This document shows, piece after piece, positions 1 to 12,989 of a DNA stretch of 64,000 nucleotides. Made by a program: the position numbers and the translations under genes. How positions within the stretch are numbered: the stretch's first letter is position 1; every line of letters begins with the position of its first letter. The DNA is from Tubulanus polymorphus. Taxonomy: Eukaryota; Nemertea; Palaeonemertea; Tubulaniformes; Tubulanidae. The stretch spans positions 29,096,650 to 29,160,649 of the forward strand of contig NC_134026.1 of assembly GCF_964204645.1 (NCBI RefSeq), read 5' to 3'. The notes beneath the pieces were generated by a model. The model was not told the DNA's origin. It saw only the letters and a list, made by a program, of their open reading frames with translations, and did not search any database.

Positions 1-336
1 AAACACTTGTCACAATATTCGATAACAGACCCCCAACAAATAGCAGTATTTACACGGTTGGAAATGAGTTCTTACTGGAAACGAGAACCTGTTAAAAAGT
101 GGTCAATTTGACCTTTAATGTTTACTTTCCTCACTTCAGTAAAACCACCAACATCCGTACATGGAAAATACCTGCTGAACTTTCTTTGTAAGACGACGAA
201 ATTGTATACCAGTAAAGAGAAGCCTAATTATGAGATGCGTTCTTTATTTTCATTCGAGTTGTGAACTGATAGGTTACTATCAGATATTTTAAGGAATCAT
301 TCATCCTTGAAAAATGCATGTAATTTTTAATCCTAG
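1..336. other. Intron or upstream part of TRIT1; no coding exon seen
   Basis: I see no exon, RNA gene or repeat here. The first recognisable TRIT1 exon begins after the acceptor at 335-336, and the catalytic N-terminal exons must lie before the window, so this stretch is most simply TRIT1 intron. Confidence 0.5.
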
Positions 337-2221
337 AATGGTGAAGATACTGATGGAGGTGATGATGGAAGTGAAGAGGAAAGAATTTGTAACACAGGTA
401 ACATGCTATTAGTGTATAGTATACTCGCTAGATGGCGACACCTGGAAGGTTGATGTCTGTAGTGAATGAAGTTATCTCATCTACATGTATTTAAATTTTC
501 AGAGAATGCTAATTCTTCAACGTATGATGATTTGGATAACGTGACCCTGCATAAAAAACTGATGGAAATTGATATAGAAACCGCCCAGCGTTTGCACCCA
601 AATGATAGACGTAAAGTTTTAAGGTATCAAACAAAAAAAAAATTCACTCAAAATGAGATTATTTTGGCACAAAAATGAATTCATTGCCAACTAAATTCAG
701 AGCTTTGGAAATCTATGAACATCATGATAGACCAATGAGTGAGATATTAAGCGAACAGCGTATTCGTGCTGAAGATAAAAGTGGTCCATTACGTTATGAG
801 TCGCCTTGCATATTTTGGATACAGTGTGAACAAAAAGGTTTGTAAAAAAGCTCACTCAAAGTTTTCAGAATTTCGATTAAAGTCAGAGTAACATTATAGT
901 TTGGAAACTGGTATTTGTTGCAGTTTTGGACGGTCGTTTGGATGATAGAGTTGATGAAATGATAGAAAAAGGTTTATTGAATGAATTGACTGAATTCCAC
1001 CACAAATACAACAGAGATAGACTGCAACATAACCAGTATGTTCTTTCCTCGCAATATTCCTTGATATCAAAATATACTCTCTAAATTGTATATTGAATGA
1101 TTTTTGTATTTCACAGAGATGCAGATTACGAAACTGGCATTTTTCAAAGTATTGGATTCAAGGAATTTCATCCTTACCTGATGTTAGATGATCAGGGCAG
1201 ACAGACATACGACGGGCAACAATTGTTAGAAGATGGTAAGTTTGGGTAAACTAAAAGAAGCTTGTGTGTAACTAAGATTCTCTAGTTTCCCACAAAATTG
1301 GTTATATAGATGAATATTTACCAGTAGGTATTTACAACTCATTTAATAGAACTCAAATCAAATTTGAGTTCTATGCTAATTTGTATTTATTGTAGGCATT
1401 GAGCGATTGAAACTTGTGACGAGACGTTATTCAAAGAAGCAGCAACGCTGGATCAAAAACAGATTCCTTAAAAGTAAAAACTCTTTATAGATAGATTTAC
1501 ATTTTTTACTTCAATTGAATACTTATATAAGCTGTGTGGTGTATTTTAGGGCCTGGACCCGGAGTACCATCAGTGTATGGACTGGATTCTACTGATCCAG
1601 TGAATTGGACTGAACGTGTGAATACACCAGCTTGTAACGTATTACAAGCTATACTGAATGTTAGTTTCAATCACTTAAAACTGATCAATAAATCTAAGTT
1701 TTTAAGTTTGAAACGGTTAACATGTTTATCTATTGTTTATCGTATAGGGTGATGTACCAGCTATATCTCCCCTGTCTTGCGATGAAGATCGAGATGAACC
1801 TGACTATAACATATGTACAGTTTGTGAGGGAAGAGTTTTTGTCACAAAATATCAATGGCAAGGTACTGTTCATATAAACATTCCCTGATTAGGACTTACT
1901 AATTATTACTAATCTTATTACTAATGACTTACTAATCATTTCATGCTAAAGTTGAAAATCAAAAAACGTATTTTCATCAAATAGATTTGAACTTATCGAG
2001 TTAAGGAAGATTTTTTCATGCAAACATTATTTGATTGCAGCTCACATGAAAAGTCGTAGACATCGTCATATGGTTGGACGTTATCATCGGTCAACTAGTG
2101 AATCTTCCCAGGGAGAATCACCTTCAGAGTAAGTGCCTTAGAGCGACATAATTCATCTTCATCTACTGAATCTTACTAATCAAATGTTAATAATCATTTC
2201 AGGATTGAAGACAAGACCTAA
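337..2221 (+). CDS. TRIT1: tRNA dimethylallyltransferase, 3' part (5' end outside window)
   Basis: Adds an isopentenyl group to A37 of certain cytosolic and mitochondrial tRNAs (MiaA/Mod5 family). The exons join in frame: 337-397, 503-623, 701-about 836, then exons near 924, 1116, 1396, 1550, 1749, 2040 and 2203. Family signatures in order are ETAQRLHPNDRRKVLR, ALEIYEHHDRPMSE, VLDGRLDDRV, GIFQSIGFKEFHPYL, RYSKKQQRWIKNRFL, then a C-terminal C2H2 zinc finger (CTVC near 1816, followed by paired His in the next exon), as in animal TRIT1. The stop is TAA at 2219-2221. The N-terminal P-loop and DMAPP-binding exons are missing because the window begins inside the gene. Exon 337-397 encodes an acidic Asp/Glu/Gly stretch at a position that varies in the family. 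The two-nucleotide and one-nucleotide split codons at each junction restore conserved residues, which supports the splice sites. Confidence 0.95.
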
Positions 2222-3040
2222 ATGATTGGTGTCAAGTCAAAGAAGAAAGGTGCTACTCTTATCTGAAGAAAATGTCTAATTTGCTTGATAAGTCTTAAAG
2301 TTGATGATATGATCATTCAAGATATTTTCTTTAAAGATGTATTATTCTACTGTCTGCCGATTGCGCACGACTTGAACTTTGTCCAAATATTTTCTGAATT
2401 TGGGTTCGGTATTAACTACTGTGATTATTGTAAAGGTTTTAAGGAATGTAGAGATTTTTTAGAGGTTCTGTTAGTTTGGATCCTATGTTTATGTGACCTC
2501 GACTGATGTAATAAGGCTTTAGAAATGAGATAAAAAGAGTATTTTTATTCTCGAATGATAGCATTTTTTCAGGAGCTACCCAAACAACAGGAACTTTAAA
2601 GATAAACAATATATCCATCAGCTGTTATAATTATGATTAATTGCAGTTACAAACAACAAAAACACTGGTGAATTCTCAACCAATTATTGAATTACCGGTT
2701 TAAAGAGAAACAACAGTGTATCGCTATTGCTTATTGGAAAATTCACAGGACAGGACAACATAATAACAACCATAGTTAAAATTTCCAATTCTTAACTTTA
2801 ACAACATTTGATAATACTTCTTATTTGATAAATAAGCAGCTATGATATATTTAGTTCATTGTAGTCCTTTGACCAAAGCCTGAAATGTTCTGCATCTAAT
2901 GTCAACTGCCATTGAGATCATAGACTTAATTATAATGTATATACATGTACATATATATAGTAGAGCTATGAAATCCTGTAACATTTACACAATCTAGTTT
3001 CACACTGTCCGATAAACGAATGAATCATAGTGATTTGATT
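2222..3040. other. Convergent TRIT1 / F-box 3' intergenic region
   Basis: This holds the 3' UTRs of TRIT1 (+) and the F-box gene (-). It is AT-rich, and the short ORF at 2285-2506 has no recognisable domain. I see no RNA gene or clear transposon. Confidence 0.6.
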
Positions 3041-6000
3041 TTACTTGAAAAATAATTTTATGAACACATCAGGAGAGATAGGTGTTGAACTCGGACCTTT
3101 GTAATTCTCATCTGGTTGTAATGGGCATGGATGTCCATGTGAGGCCCAAAAAACTATGTTACAATGACAGCATTGATGTAACATAACAGCATAAATCTCT
3201 CTTGAGCCGTACTTCCTGAAATCATTAATACGTATTGAGTATAGATCCATATGTATTTTTCTATTTGTCATATTTGAAAATGCTTTCACGATTATGTTCA
3301 TACTTCGCTAGTTTTTTGTAAGCGTATTTCCAGTTGCAATCGTCCAGGTATTCACCGCGATTTAAACCATGGCAAATTAACTGATTGTCGTCAAAATGGA
3401 AGTAACATAAATTTCTCCACAGTATCTGCTCCTCGGTTAACATGTATAGACTAGTTCGAGTTGATCCAGTGTTCAGAATATCAACGTGGTCGGTTAGACG
3501 GTGTATTATACTACGTACTAGTTCAGTCGGTAGATCAGTTAGCGTTATACCTTCATCTTCTCTCTATTTAAAGACAATTTGTACATTTTTTACCCTACCA
3601 TATCTGGTAGAGGGACAGATATCTTAAAGAGGGCTGATAACACAAACCTCTTTCAGTTTTATCGTGTTGAATCTATGCTCCATTGACTCTGCTAGTTGTT
3701 TATGTTTATCCCACAACATTTGACTACCGATATGATTAGTTTCACTCTGTACTAGGGCAAAGTTTAAATCATTCAATAACTGATGCATCGTGTGGAGATT
3801 ATTCTGTGAATGGATTACTGAAAAACAATTATGCCTCTCAGAATACAGCCTCTTGAACCTCGTTAATATGATTCTGACGAAACCCATTTAATACAATGGT
3901 TTCGAGCATGTCCCGGCTAAGATATTTTATATCAATCGAGCTTTGGATAGTATGAAACCCATTCACTACGTCATTTTCACTTTTGCCCAAAAGATTTTTA
4001 TTAATGAGGTTCCACTGTATTTATGTCATTGATTATAAACGGGTTTTAAGCTTATTTAGAATTTTATGATGATAATTTGTTGCATTTACCGGTGATTGAT
4101 ATGAATCATGTACATACCTTGTTGCAAAACCTCTTCTAATATAGAGAATATTTGCCTTTGACATGTTCCACTTAGGTCACTGTAATGTTTAGTCAAGATG
4201 ATTTCTACCACCTGGCAATAGAATAAGTTCATTTGACATAAATTGCTTCAAGAAGATATTGCTTTAGAATTGATGATTGTAGATGATACAAGTGCTCCTC
4301 AACTTCGTAGCTTAATACTGTACATACTTTACAGGCATATTTGAATCTGCGAATATCTTTGACTGCTGAGTAGAAATCTAGACGACTCAATGCATCGCTT
4401 AAACTTACTAAACATACTCTCTGAATAATAAACAGCCACCGTATATTCTAACATGTATATTGTGGTAATTGTTAAATTGACGTTGCATTTTAAGCGATGT
4501 TCATTAAGATCATCATACTTCACGAGTTGATCCACGGGATATATGGACATGGGGTTGAGGTGATTTCTTCTCCATACAATCATCATATGTTGTGTGAAAT
4601 CGTATTATCCTGAAATTTCAAATGCATTTTTTTTATTCTTTGAGAGTTAATACGACTATGGCGTATCTTTGTCAGTACAAAATATTGCTTAAGCTATGGT
4701 ATGTGATATAAAAAAAGAAAATGAAGGTACAGTCAACTCCCGATATACTGCCCACATCAGTGCAGAACGATCGGGGGTGTTTTACTTTGTAATTGTATTG
4801 AGATGTACATCGAGAAAACCTGGCGGTAAATGGGAGGGCAGTATATCGGGGGTTGACTGTATATTTGTTCTGGATAGAAAATCTTCCAGTTTTACTAATG
4901 ATAGTTGGACCACACATTTTGTATCTAAAGTTTAGTATTTGATGTATTTCTGTAAATAGATAAATTTCACTGTATCAATTTTGTGAACTTTGAAATAAAG
5001 TTTTGATGGCATTGATTACCAACAATTGTGTTTATGAACGATTCTTTCATCTGAGGATTGATTAGAGACAGTTCCCCTGCTAGGCTGAAAACACAATTTC
5101 CTCTAAAGAATTAGTTTAATATACCAGTAAGAATACCACATATGTTGTGTATTAGATCGCCTTGCACCAACGGTTCTCATCCTACCTGTCTTCATTAGGA
5201 ACATCATTTGAACTAGCTTCATTTGGCTCGATATAACATGCTAATTTCCAGGTCCCTGTACGAGATTTAATCCATTTCAGCCCTGGACACCTCCAATCCT
5301 GTCCGATATATGGCATTCTTGCCGGTAACCACACAATTCAGACCAAATTAAATCAGATGGAAAAAGAACCCTCTCTCAGTTTCATAGTAAATCCTCTGAA
5401 GTGTTCACACACGAGGAACGTTTATACCGAAGTGAATATTACTAAAATTTTGGATGATATGACACTGCTGCAAGATAAAGAAATTTGTTTTCGATGCCCT
5501 TATAGGGTATTCATTAACTAGGCACCTCAATCACTGAATGTGAGCATTTATATTCCATATAAGGAAACTTGTCAATAGCGTCTATTTTTAGATTATTATG
5601 GCATATGGGTATAATGTGTTGCAATGATTCGAATGAGCATTGATCTTTATAGTATCCCAAAACGCGATATCAATAAGAGGAGATTCATGTAGAAAATGAA
5701 TTCTATTTTTGATGACAGTCAATATTATGGATGATTGCGCAACAATTCGCAATCTATGGTTGCTATGGATACAGTACTGTACAAATTTCCAGCACAGTAT
5801 CATTATCAGTGGTAAGATGAATTCAGCTTCAACTGCTATATTCAATAGTACGGTAATAGCAGGCCTGCAATGTATTAATCTGAAATCAGCGCATACCAAT
5901 TGAATAACCGATACAGGTGTGATGATGTAAATCTAATTAATTTCTTTCAATTGTCAATGAGTAAACAATATTGTTACTTTTATAGGCTTATTAGATAGAA

Positions 6001-6261
6001 AGGACAAACCTTTATTGCCAATATTAACGAGCTCAAGTTCTAAACACACTTCACCAACATCGATTACTGAGCTTTATGATTTAAAGCTATTACTTTTTGC
6101 GTATGGCCAGCAGAGTTAATTAATAAAGATTACCTCGATATGATATTTTGATTGAAATTTTCAAAAAACTTCAACCTCCAAAGTGCAGCTCTTTCCCATG
6201 TATCATGCGTTTTAATCCAATGATCTCCAGGCGATCGCCAATCTTGTCCTAAAAATGGCAT
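3041..6261 (-). CDS. FBXO25/FBXO32: F-box only protein 25/32 (atrogin-like), two alternative first exons
   Basis: Substrate-recognition subunit of an SCF ubiquitin ligase. Minus-strand exons: first exon A 6134-6261 (starts [12 protein letters not shown]) or first exon B 5186-5316 (starts [12 protein letters not shown]); common exon 4519-4609; exon from about 4430 to 4335 ([19 protein letters not shown]); exon near 4220-4130; exon near 3850-3640 (mid-region helix); F-box exon near 3600-3300 ([17 protein letters not shown], then [19 protein letters not shown]); last exon to TAA at 3041-3043, with the Cys/His cluster [11 protein letters not shown] and HPCPL found at the FBXO25/32 C terminus. Both first exons end with the same two-base phase, so either can splice to the common exon. 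Vertebrates have two paralogues; I cannot say which this corresponds to, and one invertebrate ancestor is likely. A 134-bp MITE sits in the intron before the common exon. Confidence 0.9.
4728..4861. mobile_element. MITE with 26-bp terminal inverted repeats
   Basis: A 26-bp left end beginning TACAGTCAACTCCCGATATA is repeated in inverse orientation at the right end (4836-4861) with one mismatch. Both ends carry the TA expected of Tc1/mariner/pogo-type target duplication. There is no coding capacity; the two short ORFs across it are palindrome artefacts. It lies in an intron of the F-box gene. Confidence 0.85.
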
Positions 6262-6444
6262 TTTTTTCTAAATAAGGATTTTATACTATAGCTGTCAAAT
6301 AGAACGTGCTATTGTTGACGGAAGTAAATAGGAGATTGTTTTGATCGTCGTTGATTGGTTCGTTCGTGTCACGAGGTCTGAATGTAAATAAACAACTGAC
6401 ATCGGCAAGTGAGGAATAATAGATGGAACCGCAGTAGTTGCAAG

Positions 6445-7792
6445 ATGTCTTCGTTTTCAAGACCAAAACAAAATGTTCTTGATAAACCGCTTAATAAAGG
6501 CAAAATAGAGGTATGGATGCTGAAATAGTTGTTTTATGTATTGGATGATAATTGTGTCGGTACAGAAATTACTCATATATCCGATACATCTTATTAAATA
6601 TGAGTCTTTCAGTTTGTAAATTAAATTTTATTGAGGTTATTCAATATTTCTATTTTCCAGATTAATATCGGTACTTTTGCCATGGTGTTTTCTGAAATAG
6701 TACAGTATTGTCAGAATAGAGTTTACACAGTGCCTGAATTACAAAATAGGTTGGTATAATAACTGCCTGCCATGTGGAGTGTCGGGCACGGGCTTGTCAC
6801 ATTTAAACATGAATGAGGTGTTAACCTACAATAATTAGTAACTCCAGTATCCCAGTAAAATGATAGGAATACTAGGGTTAGTCATTGATATTGGTTTTAT
6901 GCATATACCATCGAATGTGATAAGTTCCTCTAACCCATATACAATTCTGATGCCATGGACTTGTTCATAATAGGTTGTCAGATCTCGGACAGCATGTCGG
7001 TGCTAGGATATTGGATGTTGTGTTCTACCGCGAAAAGAATTTCAAACGCGAAGTCAAAGTTGTAAATATGTTAAATTTCATCAAGGGTAATTTATGGAAG
7101 GTGAGAATTTAAAATCAGTGAAATTCACCACAGTGCAATTTGTTTGTTTTAATGAATCAGAATGATCAATTTCAGACACTGTTTGGTAAGGAGGCAGATA
7201 TGTTAGAACAGTCAAATGAAGATGATAGAACTTGTATCCTTTTTGAAACCTATGATCATATACTACAGCGGAAATTTTTTACAACAAACTTCAGAGGATC
7301 GGAAAGTAGTATCCGAGTTGAATGTTATGCATTTCATATAGGGCCCTATAAAAATATCTAAAAAACATCTGGGTTGAATGTTATCCAAGATCCAACTTGG
7401 GTGGAGTCTATTGAATATCACTGTAATTAGAATTAAACCAGTTGAGTTATAAAAAGTATGTTTAATATCTCTTAACTCTATATGCTCAGTTTATATCATA
7501 GAAAAGGAGCCACTTGTGAACAAATTCATATCTGTTCCGAAAGATAAAGGCAATTTGAATTGTTCAGCATTCACAGCTGGTATCATTGAAGCAGTTCTAA
7601 ACAATAGCAATTTTGTAAGTCGATTCACCCGTTTTAACAGAGGTTGTAGGTGAATTAATACTGAATGCTGGGCTTTTCTTTTATATATTTCAGCCATGCA
7701 AAGTAACCGTACATTGGCATAAAGGAACTACGTACATGATTAAATTTGATCCTACTGTCATAGCTCGTGATAAAACAATAGAAGGAAGATAA
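6445..7792 (+). CDS. TRAPPC5: Trafficking protein particle complex subunit 5
   Basis: A Bet3-fold core subunit of the TRAPP complexes, which act as Rab1/Ypt1 exchange factors in ER-Golgi and endosomal traffic. Exons begin at the ATG 6445-6447 (MSSFSRPKQNVLDKPL) and continue near 6661 (INIGTFAMVFSEIVQYC), 6975 (LGQHVGARILDVVFYREKNF), 7174 (TLFGKEADMLEQSNEDDRT), 7498 (SVPKDKGNLNCSAFTAGIIE) and 7695 (CKVTVHWHKGTTYMIKFD). The stop is TAA 7790-7792 after the conserved end ARDKTIEGR. Every exon matches the family in order, and the length of about 190 residues is normal. A polyadenylation signal AATAAA is at 7830-7835, 38 bases after the stop. The start lies about 180 bp from F-box first exon A on the other strand, so the two promoters are probably shared. 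Confidence 0.95.
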
Positions 7793-8909
7793 TTCATTTC
7801 ATGATTATCATTTGTCTAAACATCTTGTAAATAAATATATCTCCTATAATACAATATTCACAATGAAATAGTTGTCATTTGGAATGATGGAAACACAATA
7901 TCAACGCACATGTACAACCACAAGAATTTTTACATTTATTGTATTTTATTTGATATCAGGTAACAGGCTTATCATAGAAATAAATACATGGAAATGGCCA
8001 TCATAAAATATGGACATGAATATATTTTATTAGAAAATTGCAGAACTACAGTGAACTCCTAACTGGAAGTAATTGAAGCTTAAACCGGTGACTTTTGTTC
8101 CGGAGTAAGGTTATAGTTAGACAATGGATGCGATTGTTCATAGAACGTGATCAACTTAAAGACATTCGATTTAAGAGTAGTATACTAGTAATGAGATTAT
8201 TAACACATGATCAACTGATGAAATATAAGATATCCAGTGAGTGAGAGATCTAAATCTTCTTGTCCACAAGAAGAATCGAAAGTATGAATAATTATAACTA
8301 TCATTGAAATGGTGACCATATAATTTTATCTACTCAATGCACCTTCTTACAAAGGCAAGAAGGACCGAAATAAAGAGATTTTAAACCTATTACATACTCA
8401 TACCCGGTACATATCTTTCGTACAATGATAAATCGATCATTATTAAAATTTCTATTCATACAATCTGAACGATCATTCTGATAAAACCAAACTTAAAGTT
8501 TGCTGCATGTGCCAAGAAATTCAACCGAACACGTGGGAGATAGTTCAAGTCTAATATGTTTATACATATAAATCCATTATCACAAAATGCAACATTATAC
8601 ACTAGGTTGAGACCCCTACTAAAAATAACAAACATTTATTAGGAAAAATCAGCAAGTTCTGTTAATTTTTCTTCTGAAGTATTAAAAAATTACATGATAT
8701 CTCACATTAAGCTACCACTAACTTCTCCAATTTCATCTTGCATGATGAAATGAGTAGAAAAATTACAATATTACGTGTAATATGAACAAAAATTGTAATG
8801 TATTTGTATGTGTAGTATTCTATTACTACATTATAAGGCACAAATGGTGTAACAAAACATATATGATATGTTATTGCGTGCTAAATTTGAAGGCATTGAT
8901 TGTTTGTCT
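7793..8909. other. Convergent TRAPPC5 / CDC20 3' intergenic region
   Basis: AT-rich 3' UTR sequence of both genes. The TRAPPC5 poly(A) signal at 7830-7835 lies at the left edge. I recognise no further gene or clear transposon; the ORF at 8782-8982 overlaps the CDC20 last exon on the wrong strand. Confidence 0.6.
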
Positions 8910-11900
8910 TCATAATCTCCTCATAGAGAGCAGTGAACTTGGTTTTTTATCACTAGATGATTTTGTGGTCTTCTTGCTGTGATTGTCTTTACTAAAACAT
9001 TTCCACAGTCGCAGAGTTTCATCAGCCGCAGCTGATAACACCATACTGCCATCGGGTGACATCGCTAGATGTAACACACGCGACGTGTGACCTGAAACAT
9101 ACAGATGATTAAAGCATTAGTGACTAAATGAAATGCACATAAAGCAGTGATATGTCAGTCATTACCGCTTAACTTACCAGTTAATTCTGTGACCTTCTGA
9201 AGGGATGGATATTTCCAGATGATTAGTTGATTATTTGCAAATCCATGACTAGAAACGAGTTCTCGGTGTTCCTTCGACCAAAGAATAGAACAAACCTAGA
9301 AAAACACAAGTATAAAGAAATGAATATGGCATCCATAAATCGGTGTTCTGTCAGATCGGGAAACCAAAATTCCCTGAAAATTCTCAGTGAGTTTCTTTTA
9401 TGCCACTCATCATCCCCAACTTTCTAATTCCCTGACTTTCAAGAAGTCAGAATTCCAGAATTCCCTGATTTGTAAGCTTACTACAGACGCAGTTAATGAT
9501 CGAGCAAACAAACCTGAGATTGTGTATCGACATTCTGTATATTTGTACCAGTATTACAATTCCAGAAACGAATGTGACGATCTGCTGTACCACCTCCACT
9601 CGCTAGTAAACTAGGCTGCCACGGACACCAAGCTAACGCCTGCAAAATATACACATATATATGAATGATTTAAACGAGACTGCCATCATCATATCCACTA
9701 GTATCTAGAGGTATCATAAAGCAATCAGCTGGACTGATGATATCTCTTTGGGATGTCGTCCTCACACAATGTGTAATTGTTTAACAACTAGTAAACTACC
9801 AGTAAAACAATACTGTTGGTACTGTGCTGAAAGCAAGAGACCTCTCGCTACTGACAGCAATACTTGGAATTTGGATGAATTTAAGGAAAAATCTAAGCAT
9901 TTTGATGTAATTTCAGGTTCAGAAAATATTACTCTAATCAAGAGATCAAGAGAAATATAGAAGAAGCATGAACTAATGAAGTACCTTGACTGCAGCGAGG
10001 TGATCTGTAAACACGTGTTGAGGTTGATTTTGTCCCATCGTCCAGATATTGAGTATATTATCGTTACCACCTGACGCGAGGTAACGTCCATCAGGAGACC
10101 ATCTCAAACCACATACTTCCTGAGTATGACTAGACATCGTACTGATGTGATGTTGAGCAACTCTTACGTCGTGATTATGAATATTACCACTCCGGGAACC
10201 GCTTAAAAAAAAAAACTACAATCTTAGTACGTTCAACATTCGAACTATCGGCGATGAATAATCATAAATACACTCGATAACTAACCTACTGAGAATATGA
10301 GCATTCCACGATAAAGAACCAACACGTCCTGCATGTCCCCCCATTGTTCTTAACTTCTTTGTATTGGCGACATCCCAAATCTGTAAAAACAATTCAACTG
10401 CGGTTAAACGAATAGAAGTTTGAAAGAAGTTTCAGACATTTTGCTCAAATTTCAAGTACATTTATAAGCATTTTCCATTTAGGAGTTTTTAAGGAATTGA
10501 GAAGTGGCAAGGACACCATGAAGATTATCTATTAGATTGATGAGACGGCTATCGGCTATGAAACAGCATTCCTCATTTTTACCTGGACATCATTGTTACT
10601 AGTTCCAACTGCTAAGAAATTTCCTTCTCGAATCCAACTAAGCGATGACACGTAATCTTCATTGTTATCCATAGACATGAGTTGAGTTATATCTCCACAT
10701 CCAGCGTTCCATAGGTAAACGCAATTACCTAGAGCGACTGCTAAGTGATTATTTACTGACCAGTCCAACAAATTCAAATCTATTTAAAAGAATCAATAGA
10801 AAATTAAAATCTTATCAAACTTTTTCTGCGAGGCTTTTAAGAAAAATACTGGTATTTTCTGTGTATAAGACTAGAAAAATCATTTACATTAAGGCAATAA
10901 CTTAAAATAACTTACAATAATCATCAAGTATATCAGGAGCATCAAGTATTCGTTCGGGAACCTGTGGTATGTGACGTGTAGATTTTTTAACTGTTGATTG
11001 AGGGGTTTTAGTTTGAGACGTATATAAAACTTTCATATTATTAGAACAACCTGAAAAACAATAATTATACTTCAAAACACGACTGACGATATATAATGAA
11101 AATGATTTCGTCAAAGTCGAATTTAAGCCAAAAATAGCGATGAGGTGTTGTGAAATTTAGATCCAACCATTCTCGATGTATGGAATTTATTGGAGTCAGG
11201 AAAAGCTGAGCAGCCTATTGTCCGTTATTTAATGCTCTGGGGAGGAACTTTCAAAACATTTTCCAATTATCTCTAGCACTTTAGGTTAGTCAGCACTGCT
11301 AAGAGTTTTACAAGCTTTTGAGCGAGCAACCGGCCCCAGATTTCTTACCTTCAGGAGGTTGCGGAGCTTTACTCTTGTACGATAAAATCTTATTGTTCAT
11401 TGAATCGCCGTTGAGATTATTAGACATAATTCGTTGATACATCTGTTTCGATGGACTACTCGCTTCAGGGTCGACGTTCTGTTCATTTTCCTGCTGTACG
11501 AGTTTATAATGAGCGACGTCGTAAAGTGAAGATCTACGACTCGGTATAAATCTGTCGCCGCTGTTTCCCGGAGTTTTATTCGGCGTTTTGTTTCCTTTCG
11601 ACGGTGTTTTTGAGTTTCCTAAACATAAAAACGAAGAAGCATCGATGAGTATTAGAAGCTGGTTATTACCGGTTTCTGATCCAGTTTTAGTTAAGAATTC
11701 TTTCAATGACTTAATCCCGGAGAGCCATATCCAGATATTCCCCGATTCCGGATCTGTAAGAACCCTGTTAAACACTGTCAAGTGTAAATCCAACACTAGC
11801 ACGATTATCTTGCAAACAAACCTTGTTTTCTCGGTGTTTTTGATCCGCCTGGAGTTTTATTCACGCTCATGTTATTCGACTTGACGGGACTTCTCAAGTT

Positions 11901-12056
11901 GTATCCAACGCTCGTATTATTCGCCGACATATTTAACGACGTATTAGTGGAACTTTCGTGTAGTTTTCGTTGCCATCTCATCATCGGACCTCGCGTCAAT
12001 GGAGTGTCCAATTTCAAAAGGCTGCTCATGTCATTTTCGAAGTTAAAATGTGCCAT
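8910..12056 (-). CDS. CDC20: Cell division cycle protein 20 (APC/C co-activator)
   Basis: WD40 co-activator that recruits substrates to the anaphase-promoting complex and is the target of the Mad2 checkpoint. Nine or so exons read from ATG 12054-12056 ([20 protein letters not shown]) to TGA 8910-8912. Visible elements in order: Lys/Arg-rich linker with MRWQRKL; the C-box GDRFIPSR (about 11545); a Mad2-interaction-like KIL motif (about 11395); [13 protein letters not shown]; then seven WD40 blades starting [20 protein letters not shown] and ending [14 protein letters not shown]20 is preferred over FZR1 because of the N-terminal start and the QPPEG / KVLYTSQ segment. Two departures: the site of the human KEN box reads QEN, and the C terminus reads SMRRL instead of the usual final Ile-Arg. 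It is divergent from GPX7/8 with a 0.9 kb spacer. Confidence 0.95.
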
Positions 12057-12989
12057 CTTTAATCTCGCCGATAAGCTTAATTTAGAAGAACGATGGCTTT
12101 GAGTATTGGCTACAGTTTTCCTATGAATGAGAATCAATGTAAAATAATTTTTTCAAATGAGTGATACAAATTTTAGTAAAAACAGAGATTGAAACAACAT
12201 ATACATCTCACACATACATGGTGCTAGCAGAGATTGACACTAATAATATGAATCTAGGCTACTACTGAATTTTACTCTGTGTTGACAGCAATGTTTATAA
12301 GGTGAACAATGATCTGATCAGTCATCACTTCGACTGATTTGTGCTCACAAACAATGTAATTAAAATGACACCGATTAATTTTCTATAGCAACTAATCACA
12401 CAACTAATTTCTGGTGGCGGAGCACACTACTTAACACTTTGTCTATAATAGTATAAGGCCTATCAGGACTTGCTTGATTTAGTCGGACTATCAATAAATT
12501 ACCAATTTAACAATTTTGATTACCATTGCTCTAGACCCCAAATATTGGCCTGGCAACGTAACGAACTTGAACTTGAACAGTTCCATTCTTAAGATATCGG
12601 TTTGTAAGAAATTTGTTTTGAAAGTACAAAGAAAAGGGGCCATTTATATAGGCATCATAGGACTAGGGACATTTCTGCCCTAAATATCATGAATTTAAGT
12701 AATTGCAAGATAATCGATTCATACAGAAGAATAAACAACTATTGTATAAACCATTTTTACCTTTTTGTATAATTTGTGATCTGTGAAATTCAGGATGTAA
12801 GACGATTTTTCCGTCGTCTTAAAACAATCAACAGTTTAAAATTCGCGGATCCGGAAGATTGTCGATTGGGCTCGAGTCCCGAAGCTGTCAGGTTCAAATG
12901 CTATCGGGTTCGAATCCCGCGTAGCGCAGGGATCTGCGACGTGTCAATCGTGTTTCAATCAGTTTCGATTCCCTAAAATCGCATCCAAG
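12057..12989. promoter_or_regulatory. Divergent CDC20 / GPX7-8 promoter region
   Basis: A spacer of 0.93 kb between two start codons on opposite strands, so it must hold both promoters and 5' UTRs. Near the GPX side, 12868-12882 and 12906-12920 are two palindromes resembling tRNA T-arms (the second is CGGGTTCGAATCCCG). No defined promoter element could be assigned by eye. Confidence 0.55.

Noticed and set aside
3890-4021. Complete Tigger-like MITE in the F-box gene
   Set aside because: Only the right end (ATGAGGTTCCACTGTA) is convincing; the proposed left end matches poorly.
4672-4935. Two overlapping ORFs on opposite strands with similar peptides
   Set aside because: The similarity comes from the terminal inverted repeats of the MITE at 4728-4861.
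12860-12950. Possible tRNA gene before GPX
   Set aside because: A B-box/T-arm-like palindrome is present, but no matching acceptor stem, A box or anticodon arm could be formed.
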